From NCBI GenBank assembly GCA_041916675.1, contig JAYRZB010000007.1:1-64000 (forward strand): 64,000 bases of DNA. The letters run 5' to 3'. This document shows, in pieces, positions 9,205-17,669 of this stretch. The DNA comes from JAYRZB01 sp041916675 (GTDB lineage Bacteria > Pseudomonadota > Alphaproteobacteria > Rhizobiales > Devosiaceae). The notes under the pieces were generated by a model. It worked only from the letters and a program-made list of their open reading frames with translations. It was not told where the DNA came from and searched no databases. Position 1 is the first letter of the stretch, and every line of letters begins with the position of its first letter. The position numbers and the translations under genes were made by a program.

Positions 9205-9223
9205 GGTGACCGGGAGGATCGCT

Positions 9224-10000
9224 ATGGCCGCGCCACTGCTTGAGGCGAAGGGGATCTCGAAATATTTCGGGGCCATAACCGCCCTGCACGATGTGAACTT
9301 CCACGTCGCCCATGGCGAAGTGCTTGGCGTTGTCGGCGACAACGGCGCGGGCAAATCCACCCTGATGAAGATCCTGTCCGGGCTCTACATGCCCAGCGAA
9401 GGCCAATTGATCTATGACGGCCAGCCGGTGCGCTTCTCGAGCCCCAAGGATGCCCAGAAGCTGGGCATCGAAATGGTCTACCAGGACTTTGCGCTGGCCG
9501 GGAATATGCCGATCTACGAGAACATCTATCTCGGGCGCGAGCCCGGCGCCCGGCTCGGGCCGCTGACCATTGTTGATCATGCCAGGGCCCGCCAGATGGC
9601 GGCCGCCCACCTCGACCGGCTGCACATTCACGTCAAGTCCGTCGACCAGAACGCCGAGGACCTTTCGGGCGGCCAGCGCCAGGCGGTGGCCATTGCCCGC
9701 GCCACGGCTTTTGATGGCAAGCTGGTGATCATGGACGAGCCGACCGCCGCCCTTGCGATCAAGGAAGTGGGCAAGGTGCTCGACCTGATCAAATCGCTCA
9801 AGGACCACGGGGTGGCGGTGATCATCATCTCGCACCGCATGGACGACATCTTTTACTGCTGCGACCGGGTGATGGCGCTCTATCAGGGCACCAATTTCGC
9901 CGAGGCGCCGCTGGACGCCACCAGCCGCAACGAAGTCATCGGCTGGATCATGGGCACCAAGGGCCATACCACCGGGCTTGCCCACGACAACATGCACTAG
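9224..10000 (+). CDS. Sugar/inositol ABC importer ATP-binding protein
   Basis: This 258-residue nucleotide-binding subunit has Walker A GDNGAGKST near residue 39, the signature LSGGQRQ near 150, Walker B LVIMDEPT near 168 and a downstream switch His in IIISHRM. It has one NBD rather than the doubled NBD of RbsA, as in many alphaproteobacterial inositol and fructose importers. The ATG at 9224 follows GGGAGG. It begins the importer operon, with the permease 9 bases later. Myo-inositol is the likely substrate because of the iol neighbours. Confidence 0.9.
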   Translation: MAAPLLEAKGISKYFGAITALHDVNFHVAHGEVLGVVGDNGAGKSTLMKILSGLYMPSEGQLIYDGQPVRFSSPKDAQKLGIEMVYQDFALAGNMPIYENIYLGREPGARLGPLTIVDHARARQMAAAHLDRLHIHVKSVDQNAEDLSGGQRQAVAIARATAFDGKLVIMDEPTAALAIKEVGKVLDLIKSLKDHGVAVIIISHRMDDIFYCCDRVMALYQGTNFAEAPLDATSRNEVIGWIMGTKGHTTGLAHDNMH

Positions 10001-10009
10001 GGGCCGAAG

Positions 10010-11026
10010 ATGACCGATAGCAAAACCCCAAGGGCCGCCACCGGGCTCGCCAATCCCGGCATCAGCAAGTTCCTCGAAACCTACGGCATCATCCTTGTGG
10101 TGGTGGTCATGATGCTGGTGCTGGCCATCATCAAGCCCGAGATTTTCCTGTCGGCGCAGAACCTGACCAATATCCTCAAACAAAACGCCTCGCTGGCGCT
10201 GCTGGCGCTCGGCATGTTCGTGGTCATCGTCACCGCCGGCATCGATCTGTCGGTGGGGTCGATCATGGGGCTTTCAATGGTGTCGCTGGCCATTGCCAGC
10301 AAGGCCGGCCTGCCCTGGCCGGTGGTGCTGCTCATCGGGCCAGCGATCGGTATTGTCGTTGGCTGGATCAACGGCATCGGCCTGACCGTGCTCAGGCTGC
10401 CCCATCCCTTCATTATGACGCTGGGCACGCTCAACGTCGCGCGCGGCCTGACCTTTCTGATCTCGAATGGCGCGCCGGTCTCGGGCCTGCAGCCCGAGGT
10501 GCGCTATGTGGGGCAGGCCTATTATGATTTTGGCATCTTTGCCCCACCCGCCGGCATTCCGGCCAGCCTGATCCTGGTTGCCGTCTGCGCGGTCGGGCTG
10601 TGGTTCTTCCTGCAGCGCACCTCGATGGGCCGGCACATCTTTGCCATTGGCGGCAATCCGCATGCCGCCCGCGTCTCGGGCATCAATGTCGATCGCACCC
10701 TTGTGGTGGTCTATGTCATCTCGGGCTTTTTCGCCGGGCTCTCGGGCCTGCTGCTGGCCGGGCGCACCGATTCCGGCTTTCCCAATGCCGGCATCGGCAT
10801 CGAGCTCGATGCCATTGCCGCCGTCATTATCGGGGGGGCCTCGTTCTTTGGCGGGCGCGGCACCGTGCTCGGGGTTCTGGCCGGGGTGCTGATCATGGGC
10901 ATCCTGCGCAACGGGCTCAACATCAACAACGTGTCCGCCTTCTGGCAGCAGATCCTGATCGGGCTCGTCATCATCATTGCCGTCTATATCGACGTGCTGC
11001 GCCGCCGCGCCTCGATGCGGCGCTAA
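10010..11026 (+). CDS. Sugar/inositol ABC importer permease (RbsC family)
   Basis: A 338-residue polytopic inner-membrane protein with about eight to ten hydrophobic segments. GIDLSVGSIMGLSM near residue 80 and GGNPHAARVSGINV near 215 are RbsC-family hallmarks, the latter being the cytoplasmic coupling loop to the ATPase. GTVLGVLAGVLIMGILRNGLN near the end is also characteristic. It lies between the ATP-binding and binding-protein genes and should form the homodimeric channel of the importer. Confidence 0.92.
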   Translation: MTDSKTPRAATGLANPGISKFLETYGIILVVVVMMLVLAIIKPEIFLSAQNLTNILKQNASLALLALGMFVVIVTAGIDLSVGSIMGLSMVSLAIASKAGLPWPVVLLIGPAIGIVVGWINGIGLTVLRLPHPFIMTLGTLNVARGLTFLISNGAPVSGLQPEVRYVGQAYYDFGIFAPPAGIPASLILVAVCAVGLWFFLQRTSMGRHIFAIGGNPHAARVSGINVDRTLVVVYVISGFFAGLSGLLLAGRTDSGFPNAGIGIELDAIAAVIIGGASFFGGRGTVLGVLAGVLIMGILRNGLNINNVSAFWQQILIGLVIIIAVYIDVLRRRASMRR

Positions 11027-11035
11027 AAGGTCTAT

Positions 11036-11061
11036 CGCCCGCTGGGTCTCCAGGGCGGGCG
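11036..11061 (+). terminator. Intercistronic hairpin between permease and binding-protein genes
   Basis: CGCCCGC at 11036-11042 pairs with GCGGGCG at 11055-11061, with an inner TGG/CCA stem. There is no T-run, so it is more likely a processing or attenuation hairpin that raises the relative yield of the binding-protein transcript than a full terminator. Confidence 0.4.
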
Positions 11062-11104
11062 GTATTCACCAGATGGAGACAGTGGTTTCTGGGAGGAAAC
11101 GCAA

Positions 11105-12010
11105 ATGAAGAAACTCTTGCTCGCCGGTGTCGCGCTGGCCGTTCTGTCAACTGCGGCGCATGCCGCTGATACCTATGTGCTGGGCATGAAGGGACCGGGC
11201 GCAGGCAATCCGTTCTGGGCCGCGGTGGAAGCCGGCGCCAAGGCCAAGGGCGCCGAACTTGGTGTTGAGGTCGTCGTCGTCGCACCCCCGGCCGAAAGCG
11301 ATGTGCAGGCTCAGATCACCCAGATCGAAGACCTGATCGCCCAGGGCGTTGCCGGCATTGCGCTCGCCCCCACCGACCCGAACGCTTTGGCCCCGGTCGT
11401 CGATGCGGCCAAGGCCGCCGGCATCCCGGTGGTGTTTGTCGACACGCGCGGCATCAACGACGGCGTCACTTTCATCGGCACCAACAACGAAGTGGGCGCC
11501 GCCCTTGCCGCCGACTATATGTGCAAAAACCTGCCCGCCGGTTCCGAAGTTGCGATCCTGCAGGGCCTGATCAGCCAGTCGACCGGCCAGGCCCGCGCTG
11601 AAGGCGCCAAGAAGGGCCTCGAAGGCTGCGGCCTCAAGGTTGTTGCCGAACAGACCGCCGAATGGGACCGCGCCAAGGGCCAGTCCGTCACCGAAAACAT
11701 TCTGGCCGGCAATCCCAATATCAAGGGAATTTTCGGCTCCAACGACAACATGGCGCTCGGTGCGGTGGAGGCCCTCAAGGCTGCTGCCAAGCTCGCCGAT
11801 GTCATGGTGGTGGGTTTTGACGCCAACCCCGATGCGGCCAACTCGATCCTGGCTGGCGAAATGACCGCCTCGATCGCTCAGGCACCCGGCAATATGGGCG
11901 GCTTTGGCATCCAGGCGCTGGTCGATCTCAAGGCCGGCAAGACGCTGGACGCCTGGGTCGATACCGGCACCGTGCTTGTCACCAAGGAAAACGCCGAGTC
12001 TTACAAGTAA
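11105..12010 (+). CDS. Periplasmic sugar/inositol-binding protein
   Basis: A 301-residue type I periplasmic binding protein. A signal peptide (KKLLLAGVALAVLSTAAHA) ends at AHA-A near residue 21. Ligand-pocket landmarks of the RbsB/inositol-binding class include GPGAGNPFWAAVEAGAKAKG, DTRGIND, and VVGFDANPDA near the C-terminus. GGGAGG precedes the ATG. It ends the three-gene importer operon, followed by a strong terminator. Inositol as ligand is inferred from context; a different sugar is possible. Confidence 0.9.
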   Translation: MKKLLLAGVALAVLSTAAHAADTYVLGMKGPGAGNPFWAAVEAGAKAKGAELGVEVVVVAPPAESDVQAQITQIEDLIAQGVAGIALAPTDPNALAPVVDAAKAAGIPVVFVDTRGINDGVTFIGTNNEVGAALAADYMCKNLPAGSEVAILQGLISQSTGQARAEGAKKGLEGCGLKVVAEQTAEWDRAKGQSVTENILAGNPNIKGIFGSNDNMALGAVEALKAAAKLADVMVVGFDANPDAANSILAGEMTASIAQAPGNMGGFGIQALVDLKAGKTLDAWVDTGTVLVTKENAESYK

Positions 12011-12031
12011 GGCTCGACCTGCTCCCTCTTG

Positions 12032-12059
12032 CGTCCGGGGCCTCGGCCCCGGGCGTTTT
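12032..12059 (+). terminator. Rho-independent terminator after importer operon
   Basis: An 11-bp GC-rich stem is centred on GGGGCC-TC-GGCCCC (12037-12050), extended outward by pairs 12032-12036 with 12051-12055, and followed by TTTT at 12056-12059. It should separate the importer operon from the dehydrogenase that starts at 12077. Confidence 0.75.
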
Positions 12060-12076
12060 CACATCCGGAGACTGGC

Positions 12077-13189
12077 ATGGATCACATCGGGGTTGGATTG
12101 ATCGGTACTGGCTATATGGGCAAGTGCCATGCGCTGGCCTGGAACGGGGTCAGGCCGGTGTTCGGCGACGGGCCTCGCCCGCGCCTGGTGCATCTGGGCG
12201 AAGTCTCGGCTGATCTGGCCGCCCGCCGCGCCGATGAGTTCGGCTTTGCTCGCTCGAGCGGGGATTGGCGCGCCGTCATCGCCGACCCCGAGGTTGATGT
12301 GGTCTCGATCACCACCCCCAACCAGTTCCACGCCGAAATGGCCGTGGCCGCCTTGCAGGCCGGCAAGCATGTCTGGTGCGAAAAGCCCATGGCGGTGGCG
12401 CTCGCCGATGCCGAGGCCATGGCCGCTGCCGCCCGTTCGTCAGGCAAAGTGGCGGTGCTGGGCTACAATTACATCCAGAATCCGGTTATCCGCCACATCG
12501 GGGCCCTGCTGGCCGAAGGCGCGATCGGCGCGGTCAACCACATCCGGCTCGAAATGGACGAGGATTTCATGGCCGATCCCGATGCCCTGTTTTACTGGAA
12601 GAGCGAAGCCAGTTCCGGTTATGGCGCGCTCGATGACTTTGGCGTGCACCCCTTGAGCCTGATCCACACCCTGTTCGGCCCGGTCACGGCGGTGATGGCG
12701 CAGATGGCGAGACCCTTTGCCGACCGCCCGCAAAAGGATGGCAGCCGCCGCGCTGTTGAAACGTTCGATATTGCCTCGGTGCTGTTCGAGGTGGGTGACG
12801 CCATCTCCGGGGTCATGGCGCTTAATCGCTCGGCCTGGGGCCGCAAGGGCCGCATTGCGCTGCAGATCTTTGGATCGAAAGGCACCATGAGCTACGATCA
12901 GGAGCGGATGAACGAATTCCAGCTTTATCTCGCCAGCGACCGCCCGGGCGATCAGGGCTTCCGCACCGTGCTGACCGCTCCCATTCATGCCCCCTATGAC
13001 CGGTTCATCCCCGCCCCGGGCCATGGGCTGGGGTTCAACGAACTCAAGATCATCGAATGCCACGAACTGCTCGCCGCCATTGCCGGCAAAAAGGCCCGCG
13101 TCATCGATTTTGACGCGGGCCTATTGATTGAACGCACCGTGCATGCCATGGCCCGCTCGCATCACGAGCGGGCCTGGGTCCGCCTCTAG
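12077..13189 (+). CDS. Gfo/Idh/MocA-family oxidoreductase
   Basis: A 370-residue dehydrogenase with Rossmann motif GVGLIGTGYMGKCHA at the N-terminus, WCEKPMAV (catalytic Lys region) near residue 98 and GALDDFGVHPLSL near residue 186, holding the Asp/His pair. It is a paralogue of the IolG at 6339 but longer and quite different in sequence. Standing after the importer, it may act on an inositol isomer such as scyllo-inositol or on a related polyol; the substrate is not readable. ATG at 12077 has CGGAG upstream. Its stop overlaps the convergent transporter stop. Confidence 0.87.
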   Translation: MDHIGVGLIGTGYMGKCHALAWNGVRPVFGDGPRPRLVHLGEVSADLAARRADEFGFARSSGDWRAVIADPEVDVVSITTPNQFHAEMAVAALQAGKHVWCEKPMAVALADAEAMAAAARSSGKVAVLGYNYIQNPVIRHIGALLAEGAIGAVNHIRLEMDEDFMADPDALFYWKSEASSGYGALDDFGVHPLSLIHTLFGPVTAVMAQMARPFADRPQKDGSRRAVETFDIASVLFEVGDAISGVMALNRSAWGRKGRIALQIFGSKGTMSYDQERMNEFQLYLASDRPGDQGFRTVLTAPIHAPYDRFIPAPGHGLGFNELKIIECHELLAAIAGKKARVIDFDAGLLIERTVHAMARSHHERAWVRL

Positions 13190-14145
13190 GCGGTGGCGAG
13201 CTTGCGCTGCCGTCCGCTTTCCGACCACAGGACATAGCTCGATGCGGCAATGATCAGCGCCGCGCCGGGCCAGAACAGCAGGGCCGGAACCTGGGCAAAA
13301 ACCACCCAGCCGAGCAGGGTGTTGAGCGGCAGCTTCAGGTCGTCGAATGGCTGCAGATAGGTGGCATCGGCCACCTTATAGGCCAGCGAGAGGAAATATT
13401 GCGCCGCCGCGGTGATCAAGCCCAGCAGCACGATCAGCCACAGCGCATTCCCGCCCGGAGGCACGAAATCAAAGCCTGAGGCAAGACTTGCCGGCAGCAC
13501 ACCGGCAGGCAGAATGCTGACCGCCAGCCCGAGGAGCAGTCCGATCAGCAGGTGGTTGGGCGAAATCAGCACCAGCATGTAAAGCGTCAGGGATTCGGGG
13601 CTTTCCTCGCGGCTGAGATATTTGGTCAGAACCGTCACGCTGCCCCAGAGCGCGGCCGCCAGAACCGGCAGCAGCGAGGCCCAGGTGAAGGCTTCCGAGC
13701 CCACCTGCGCCACCATCAGCGCACCGATAAAACCAACGATGGCGGCGACGAGCCGGGTCAGGGTCAGCTTTTCACCAAGGAACAGCGTTGCCCCGGTGAT
13801 CACGAAAAACGGGCCGGTCATGGACAGCGCCACCATCTGCCAGAGCGGCACGCCTGAGGCAAAGCCGAAGGCAAAGGCCTGCACGCCAAGCGCGGAGAGC
13901 AGGGCCCGCAGTTCATGCAGGCCCGCGTGGCGGGTCTTGAGCGCCGCAAAGCCGATGCGCAGGATCAGTGGCAACGCGAACAGGGTGGCAATCACATATT
14001 GCCAGAAGACGGTGGCGGTGGAGGGCACACCCATCTGGAAGGTGATGATGGGGGTCAGTGTGTTGACGGCAGCAAAGGTAATGCCGGCGCCAACCATATA
14101 GATCGCACCCAGCAGGGCGCCATTTGTCGAGGTATTCTGGTTCAT
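13186..14145 (-). CDS. ribN: DMT-superfamily transporter, probable riboflavin transporter RibN
   Basis: A 319-residue EamA/DMT protein with ten hydrophobic segments arranged as two five-helix repeats. The decisive evidence for substrate is the FMN riboswitch directly upstream on the same strand. RibN of Rhizobium is a DMT-family riboflavin importer under such a riboswitch, so riboflavin uptake is the best inference. AAGGA lies upstream of the ATG at 14145. It is convergent to the preceding dehydrogenase with a four-base overlap and is apparently transcribed alone. Confidence 0.82.
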   Translation of the reverse strand: MNQNTSTNGALLGAIYMVGAGITFAAVNTLTPIITFQMGVPSTATVFWQYVIATLFALPLILRIGFAALKTRHAGLHELRALLSALGVQAFAFGFASGVPLWQMVALSMTGPFFVITGATLFLGEKLTLTRLVAAIVGFIGALMVAQVGSEAFTWASLLPVLAAALWGSVTVLTKYLSREESPESLTLYMLVLISPNHLLIGLLLGLAVSILPAGVLPASLASGFDFVPPGGNALWLIVLLGLITAAAQYFLSLAYKVADATYLQPFDDLKLPLNTLLGWVVFAQVPALLFWPGAALIIAASSYVLWSESGRQRKLATA

Positions 14146-14251
14146 GTTTCCAATCCTTTCGTAACCAGAGCTACCTCAGGGTTACGGGGATCATGGCCAC
14201 GTGCCGTCCCCGCGCGCCAAAGCGATCGGGGCCGCAAGCGGCCTGGAAACC

Positions 14252-14393
14252 CGTTCTCTCTCATCCGGACTTTAACCGTCGGCTCCGGGATCACACCGGA
14301 ATCTGCTGACCCCCGGCTTTCGCCAGGGCGCTCGCGGGCTAGGGGCAGGCCCCATTACCGCCGGTGGGGAATTGCACCCCGCCCCGAGAACAG
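14252..14393 (-). ncRNA. FMN riboswitch (RFN element)
   Basis: Read on the minus strand, the segment holds the conserved RFN blocks in order: GGGGCGGGGTGCAATTCCC, CACCGGCGGTAATG, AGCCCGCGAGCG, GGTCAGCAGA, CCGGTGTGAT, GGAGCCGACGG and TTAAAGTCCGGATGAGAG. The closing P1 helix pairs GTTCTC with GAGAAC (plus-strand positions 14386-14391 and 14254-14259). The transporter start is about 110 bases downstream. A GGCCGC-n-GCGGCC hairpin at 14231-14244 may be part of the expression platform; it lacks a T-run. Confidence 0.96.
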
Positions 14394-14480
14394 CAATTTG
14401 ATCATCCAGACTTTGGATGACGCGGCAAACATAGTGCGGTCCGGCCTCAAGTCAACAGGGCACATCGGCGTGCCCGCAAA

Positions 14481-14508
14481 TCAAAAGGGCCACCCTTGCG
14501 GATGGCCC
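14481..14508 (-). terminator. Rho-independent terminator after the 24-codon ORF
   Basis: On the minus strand a 9-bp stem (GGGCCATCC with GGGTGGCCC), closed by a GCAA tetraloop, is followed by TTTTGATTT. It lies 60 bases downstream of the small ORF at 14568-14642 and would end transcripts coming from it or from the pot-type operon. Confidence 0.75.
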
Positions 14509-14567
14509 CCATGAGATCTGGGCCTGGTGCAGCCCCGGAACTGGTTGTTCCGTCAAGAAGGTGGCTG

Positions 14568-14642
14568 TCAGATCGAGGGCTGCCCCGAAACGATCACTCC
14601 ACACTCACAGGTTGCCCCGAGCACCATATGCTCACTAGACAT
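14568..14642 (-). CDS. 24-residue peptide ORF with near-perfect Shine-Dalgarno
   Basis: ATG at 14642 opens 24 codons (MSSEHMVLGATC then ECGVIVSGQPSI) ending in TGA at 14568. The upstream AAGGAGGTGATC is complementary to essentially the entire anti-Shine-Dalgarno tail of 16S rRNA, six bases before the ATG. A strong terminator follows 60 bases later. The peptide has a Cys-Glu-Cys motif. It sits 76 bases after the permease gene at 14718. I do not recognise it; it may be a small metal-binding peptide or a leader-type translated element. Confidence 0.55.
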   Translation of the reverse strand: MSSEHMVLGATCECGVIVSGQPSI

Positions 14643-14717
14643 CCGATCACCTCCTTCACGTTGGTTGAACATGGGGCGATCCTGCGCCCGATTTCGTTTG
14701 CGCGCAAGACCCCGTGA

Positions 14718-15521
14718 TCACGCCTTGCCCGGCCGCCGCGACAGCTGCAGCAAGGTCGCGGCAATCACACCGGCCGCTACGATGCCGATGATGATGGTGG
14801 CCAGCGCGTTGACGTCCGGCGAGACACCGAGCTTGACCTTGGAAAAGATCACCATCGGCAGTGTCGAGGCGCCCGGTCCGGAGGTGAAGGTGGCAATCAC
14901 CAGGTCATCGAGCGAAAGGGTGAAGGCCAGCAGCCACCCCGACACCAGGGCCGGCGCGATAATGGGCAGGGTGATGTCAAAAAAGGTCCGCACCGGGCTG
15001 GCGCCCAGGTCCATGGCCGCCTCTTCGAGCGAGCGGTCGAAATCGGACAGGCGCGATTGCACCACCACACAGACATAGGCCGTGCAGAATGTGGCATGGG
15101 CGATCACGATGGTCAGCATCGAGCGCCCCGATGGCCAGCCCAGGATCGATTCCATGGCCACAAACAGCAGCAGCAATGACAGGCCTGTAATCACATCCGG
15201 CATGACAAGCGGCGCCGAAACCATGCCCGAAAAGATCGTGCGGCCGCGGAAGCGGCGGAAACGCACCAGCGCCACTGCGGCAAGCGTACCCAAAACCAGC
15301 GCCAGCGTGGCGCTGATGGCGGCGATCTGCAGGCTCAGCTTTGCCGCATCGATCATTTTCGGATCGTTGAACAGTTCACCATACCACTTGGTCGAAAACC
15401 CCGACCAGACGGTGACCAGACGGTTCTCGTTGAACGAGAAGATCACCAGCGACACGATCGGGGCGTAAAGGAACGAGAACCCGAGCGCCGCTGCAATGGG
15501 AACGAACCAGCCTCGCCGCAT
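14718..15521 (-). CDS. Spermidine/putrescine-type ABC permease (PotI-like)
   Basis: A 267-residue inner-membrane protein with six predicted helices. The EAA loop is visible as EEAAMDLGASPVRTFFDITLPIIAP, which docks onto the ATPase. SFNENRLVTVWSGFSTKWY near the N-terminus is typical of PotC/PotI permeases. ATG at 15521 is preferred: the longer frame would overlap the upstream gene by about 20 bases and adds only seven residues. It is the last gene of the four-gene polyamine-type transporter operon. Confidence 0.9.
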   Translation of the reverse strand: MRRGWFVPIAAALGFSFLYAPIVSLVIFSFNENRLVTVWSGFSTKWYGELFNDPKMIDAAKLSLQIAAISATLALVLGTLAAVALVRFRRFRGRTIFSGMVSAPLVMPDVITGLSLLLLFVAMESILGWPSGRSMLTIVIAHATFCTAYVCVVVQSRLSDFDRSLEEAAMDLGASPVRTFFDITLPIIAPALVSGWLLAFTLSLDDLVIATFTSGPGASTLPMVIFSKVKLGVSPDVNALATIIIGIVAAGVIAATLLQLSRRPGKA

Positions 15522-15522
15522 G

Positions 15523-16473
15523 TTACTTCTCCACCACGGCATTCTGCGCCCGCTGCAGCAGCATGATCGGCACTACCACCACCACCAGCATGGCGATGGC
15601 CACCGCTGCCGCGCGCGGCCAGTTGGCTGCCATGAAAAATTCATCCCAGAGCACCCGGCCGATCATAAGGGTTTCCGGTCCGCCCAGAAGCGAGGGGATA
15701 ACGAATTCGCCGATGGCCGGAATAAACACCAGCATCGAGCCGGCCACGATGCCCGACATCGACAGCGGCAGGGTGATCGACAAGAACGTGCGCATCGGCC
15801 GGGCGCCGAGATCGGCAGAGGCCTCGAGCAGGGATTGGTCGAGTTTGACGAGGTTGGTGTAGAGCGGCAGGATCATGAAGGGCAGGTAAGTGTAGACGAT
15901 ACCCACATAGACTGCGAAATCGGTCTGCATCATCACCAGCGGCTCGATGCCGAACACGCCGAGCACCTGGTTGATCACGCCGTTGCCGCGCATGAACCCG
16001 GTCAGCGCATAAACGCGCAACAGGAACGAGGTCCAGAACGGCAGGATGACCAGCATCAGCAGGATGTTGCGCCAGCGGTCCGGGGCACGGGCAATCGCAT
16101 AGGCCATCGGATAGCCGATCAGCAGCGTGATCACCGTCGAGATCAGCGCGATGCGGATCGAGGAAAAATAGGCCGCGATATAGAGGTTGTCGCTGAACAG
16201 CTTGAGATAATTGGACAGGTGCAGGGTCAGTTGCACCGTGCCGTCCTCGCTGGTGAGCAGGGCCGAATAGGGCGGGCGCCCGAACTGCTTGGTGGCCAGC
16301 GAAATGCCAAAGACCACCGCCAGCGGGATCAGGAAGAACACGGTCAGCCAGGCCACCGGCGCAATCAGCACCAGCACCCGCCCCGACAGGCCTATCCTGG
16401 CCAGGCGGCGTTCCACCGCATTCCAGGGCCGCAGGCGGCGCGGCGGTGGCAGATTGGTGTCGAGCGCGCTCAT
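15523..16473 (-). CDS. Spermidine/putrescine-type ABC permease (PotH-like)
   Basis: A 316-residue inner-membrane permease with an N-terminal cytoplasmic extension (about 1-25), six hydrophobic segments, and the EAA loop LEASADLGARPMRTFLSITLPLSM near residue 215. NYLKLFSDNLYIAAYFSSIRIALIST is typical of PotB/PotH. It overlaps the ATPase gene by four bases upstream and ends next to the PotI-like start, so the two permeases should be made stoichiometrically as a heterodimer. Confidence 0.91.
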   Translation of the reverse strand: MSALDTNLPPPRRLRPWNAVERRLARIGLSGRVLVLIAPVAWLTVFFLIPLAVVFGISLATKQFGRPPYSALLTSEDGTVQLTLHLSNYLKLFSDNLYIAAYFSSIRIALISTVITLLIGYPMAYAIARAPDRWRNILLMLVILPFWTSFLLRVYALTGFMRGNGVINQVLGVFGIEPLVMMQTDFAVYVGIVYTYLPFMILPLYTNLVKLDQSLLEASADLGARPMRTFLSITLPLSMSGIVAGSMLVFIPAIGEFVIPSLLGGPETLMIGRVLWDEFFMAANWPRAAAVAIAMLVVVVVPIMLLQRAQNAVVEK

Positions 16474-17618
16474 ACCGTGAGCACCGAACCGGCGCTGTCG
16501 CCCCAGGTGACGAACACCTTTTCGTCCCAGGTGATGGCGTCGGGATTGCCGCGCACCGAATTGGTCTGGCTCACGCGGATGCGCTTGCCGCTTTCCAGAA
16601 GCACCTGGTAGACGCTCATGTCGCCCAGATAGCCGATTTCCTCGACGATGCCGCTGGTGATATTGGCATCAAGGCTGGTTTGCGGCTTTTCCCGGCTCAG
16701 GTGCATCTTTTCGGGCCGTATCGCCCACCAGAGCAACTGGTCAGGGGCGCAGTCGACACCGTGCCCCACATAAATGTCGCATCCCAGTTCGGCCGAGCGG
16801 ATGCGCACGTGGTCGGGCTCGTCTTCGATCACGGTGCCTTCGGCCATGTTGACCGAGCCGATGAACCCGGCCACGAAGCGGGAATTGGGAAATTCGTAGA
16901 TGTCGGTGGGTTCGCCGATCATGGCGATTTCGCCCTGGTTCATCACCCCGATGCGGGTGGCCAGGGTCATGGCTTCTTCCTGGTCATGGGTAACCACAAT
17001 GAAGGTCACCCCCAGGGTTTCCTGGATCTTGACCAGTTCGAACTGGGTTTCCTCGCGCAGCTTCTTGTCGAGCGCACCGAGCGGTTCGTCGAGCAGCAGC
17101 AGCTTGGGCCGTTTGGCCAGGGCCCGGGCCAAAGCGACGCGCTGGCGCTGTCCGCCGGAGAGCTGGTGCGGTTTGCGCTTGCCGTAATCCTGCAGCTTGA
17201 CGAGGCTGAGCAGTTCGGCAACGCGATCCTGGATTTCGGCGCGCGGCAGGTGGTCGCGCTTGAGCCCATAGGCAATGTTCTGTTCCACCGTCATGTGCGG
17301 GAACAGGGCGTAGGACTGGAACATCATATTGACCGGGCGATTGTACGGCGCCACGTCGGTCATGTCCTGTCCGTCGATTTCGATCGTGCCACTGGTGGGC
17401 ACTTCAAACCCGGCCAGCATGCGCAACAGGGTCGATTTACCCGAACCCGATCCGCCCAGCAGGCAAAAGAGCTCGGACTTATAAATGTCGAGCGACACAT
17501 CGGACACGGCCGCGACATCACCGAATTTCTTGGTGACGTTCTTGATGCGCACGAAGGGCTTGGCTTTTGGATCGCGCCAGGGGCGGGTGTCGATGGCGAG
17601 CTGCGGCTTCTTGGCCAT
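16470..17618 (-). CDS. Spermidine/putrescine-type ABC ATP-binding protein (PotG-like)
   Basis: A 382-residue ATPase: N-terminal NBD with Walker A LLGGSGSGKSTLLRM near residue 54, signature LSGGQRQRVALARAL near 153, Walker B LLLLDEPLGALD near 173 and switch His in VVTHDQEEAM. The C-terminal ~110 residues form a TOBE domain (about 290-380). The proportions match PotA/PotG. It begins 51 bases downstream of the binding-protein gene, across a strong hairpin. Confidence 0.93.
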   Translation of the reverse strand: MAKKPQLAIDTRPWRDPKAKPFVRIKNVTKKFGDVAAVSDVSLDIYKSELFCLLGGSGSGKSTLLRMLAGFEVPTSGTIEIDGQDMTDVAPYNRPVNMMFQSYALFPHMTVEQNIAYGLKRDHLPRAEIQDRVAELLSLVKLQDYGKRKPHQLSGGQRQRVALARALAKRPKLLLLDEPLGALDKKLREETQFELVKIQETLGVTFIVVTHDQEEAMTLATRIGVMNQGEIAMIGEPTDIYEFPNSRFVAGFIGSVNMAEGTVIEDEPDHVRIRSAELGCDIYVGHGVDCAPDQLLWWAIRPEKMHLSREKPQTSLDANITSGIVEEIGYLGDMSVYQVLLESGKRIRVSQTNSVRGNPDAITWDEKVFVTWGDSAGSVLTV

Positions 17619-17639
17619 GGGCAGTCCTTGAAAGGCTGA

Positions 17640-17661
17640 GGGGGCGGCTGTGGCCGCCCCC
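17640..17661 (-). terminator. Intercistronic hairpin between potF-like and potG-like genes
   Basis: GGGGGCGGC (17640-17648) pairs with GCCGCCCCC (17653-17661) around a 4-nt loop. There is no clear T-run on the minus strand, so it probably stabilises the upstream binding-protein transcript or partly terminates it. Confidence 0.5.
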
Positions 17662-17669
17662 TGGATCGA

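Noticed and set aside
14643..14659. The block at 14643-14657 as a fragment of a 16S rRNA gene 3' end
   Set aside because: The plus strand reads like the 16S tail (GATCACCTCCTT), but no flanking 16S helix sequence is present. It is explained better as a strong ribosome binding site on the minus strand.
15496..16611. A 371-codon open frame antisense to the PotH-like gene
   Set aside because: Gln/Arg/His-rich composition and full overlap with a well-supported permease gene mark it as a shadow.
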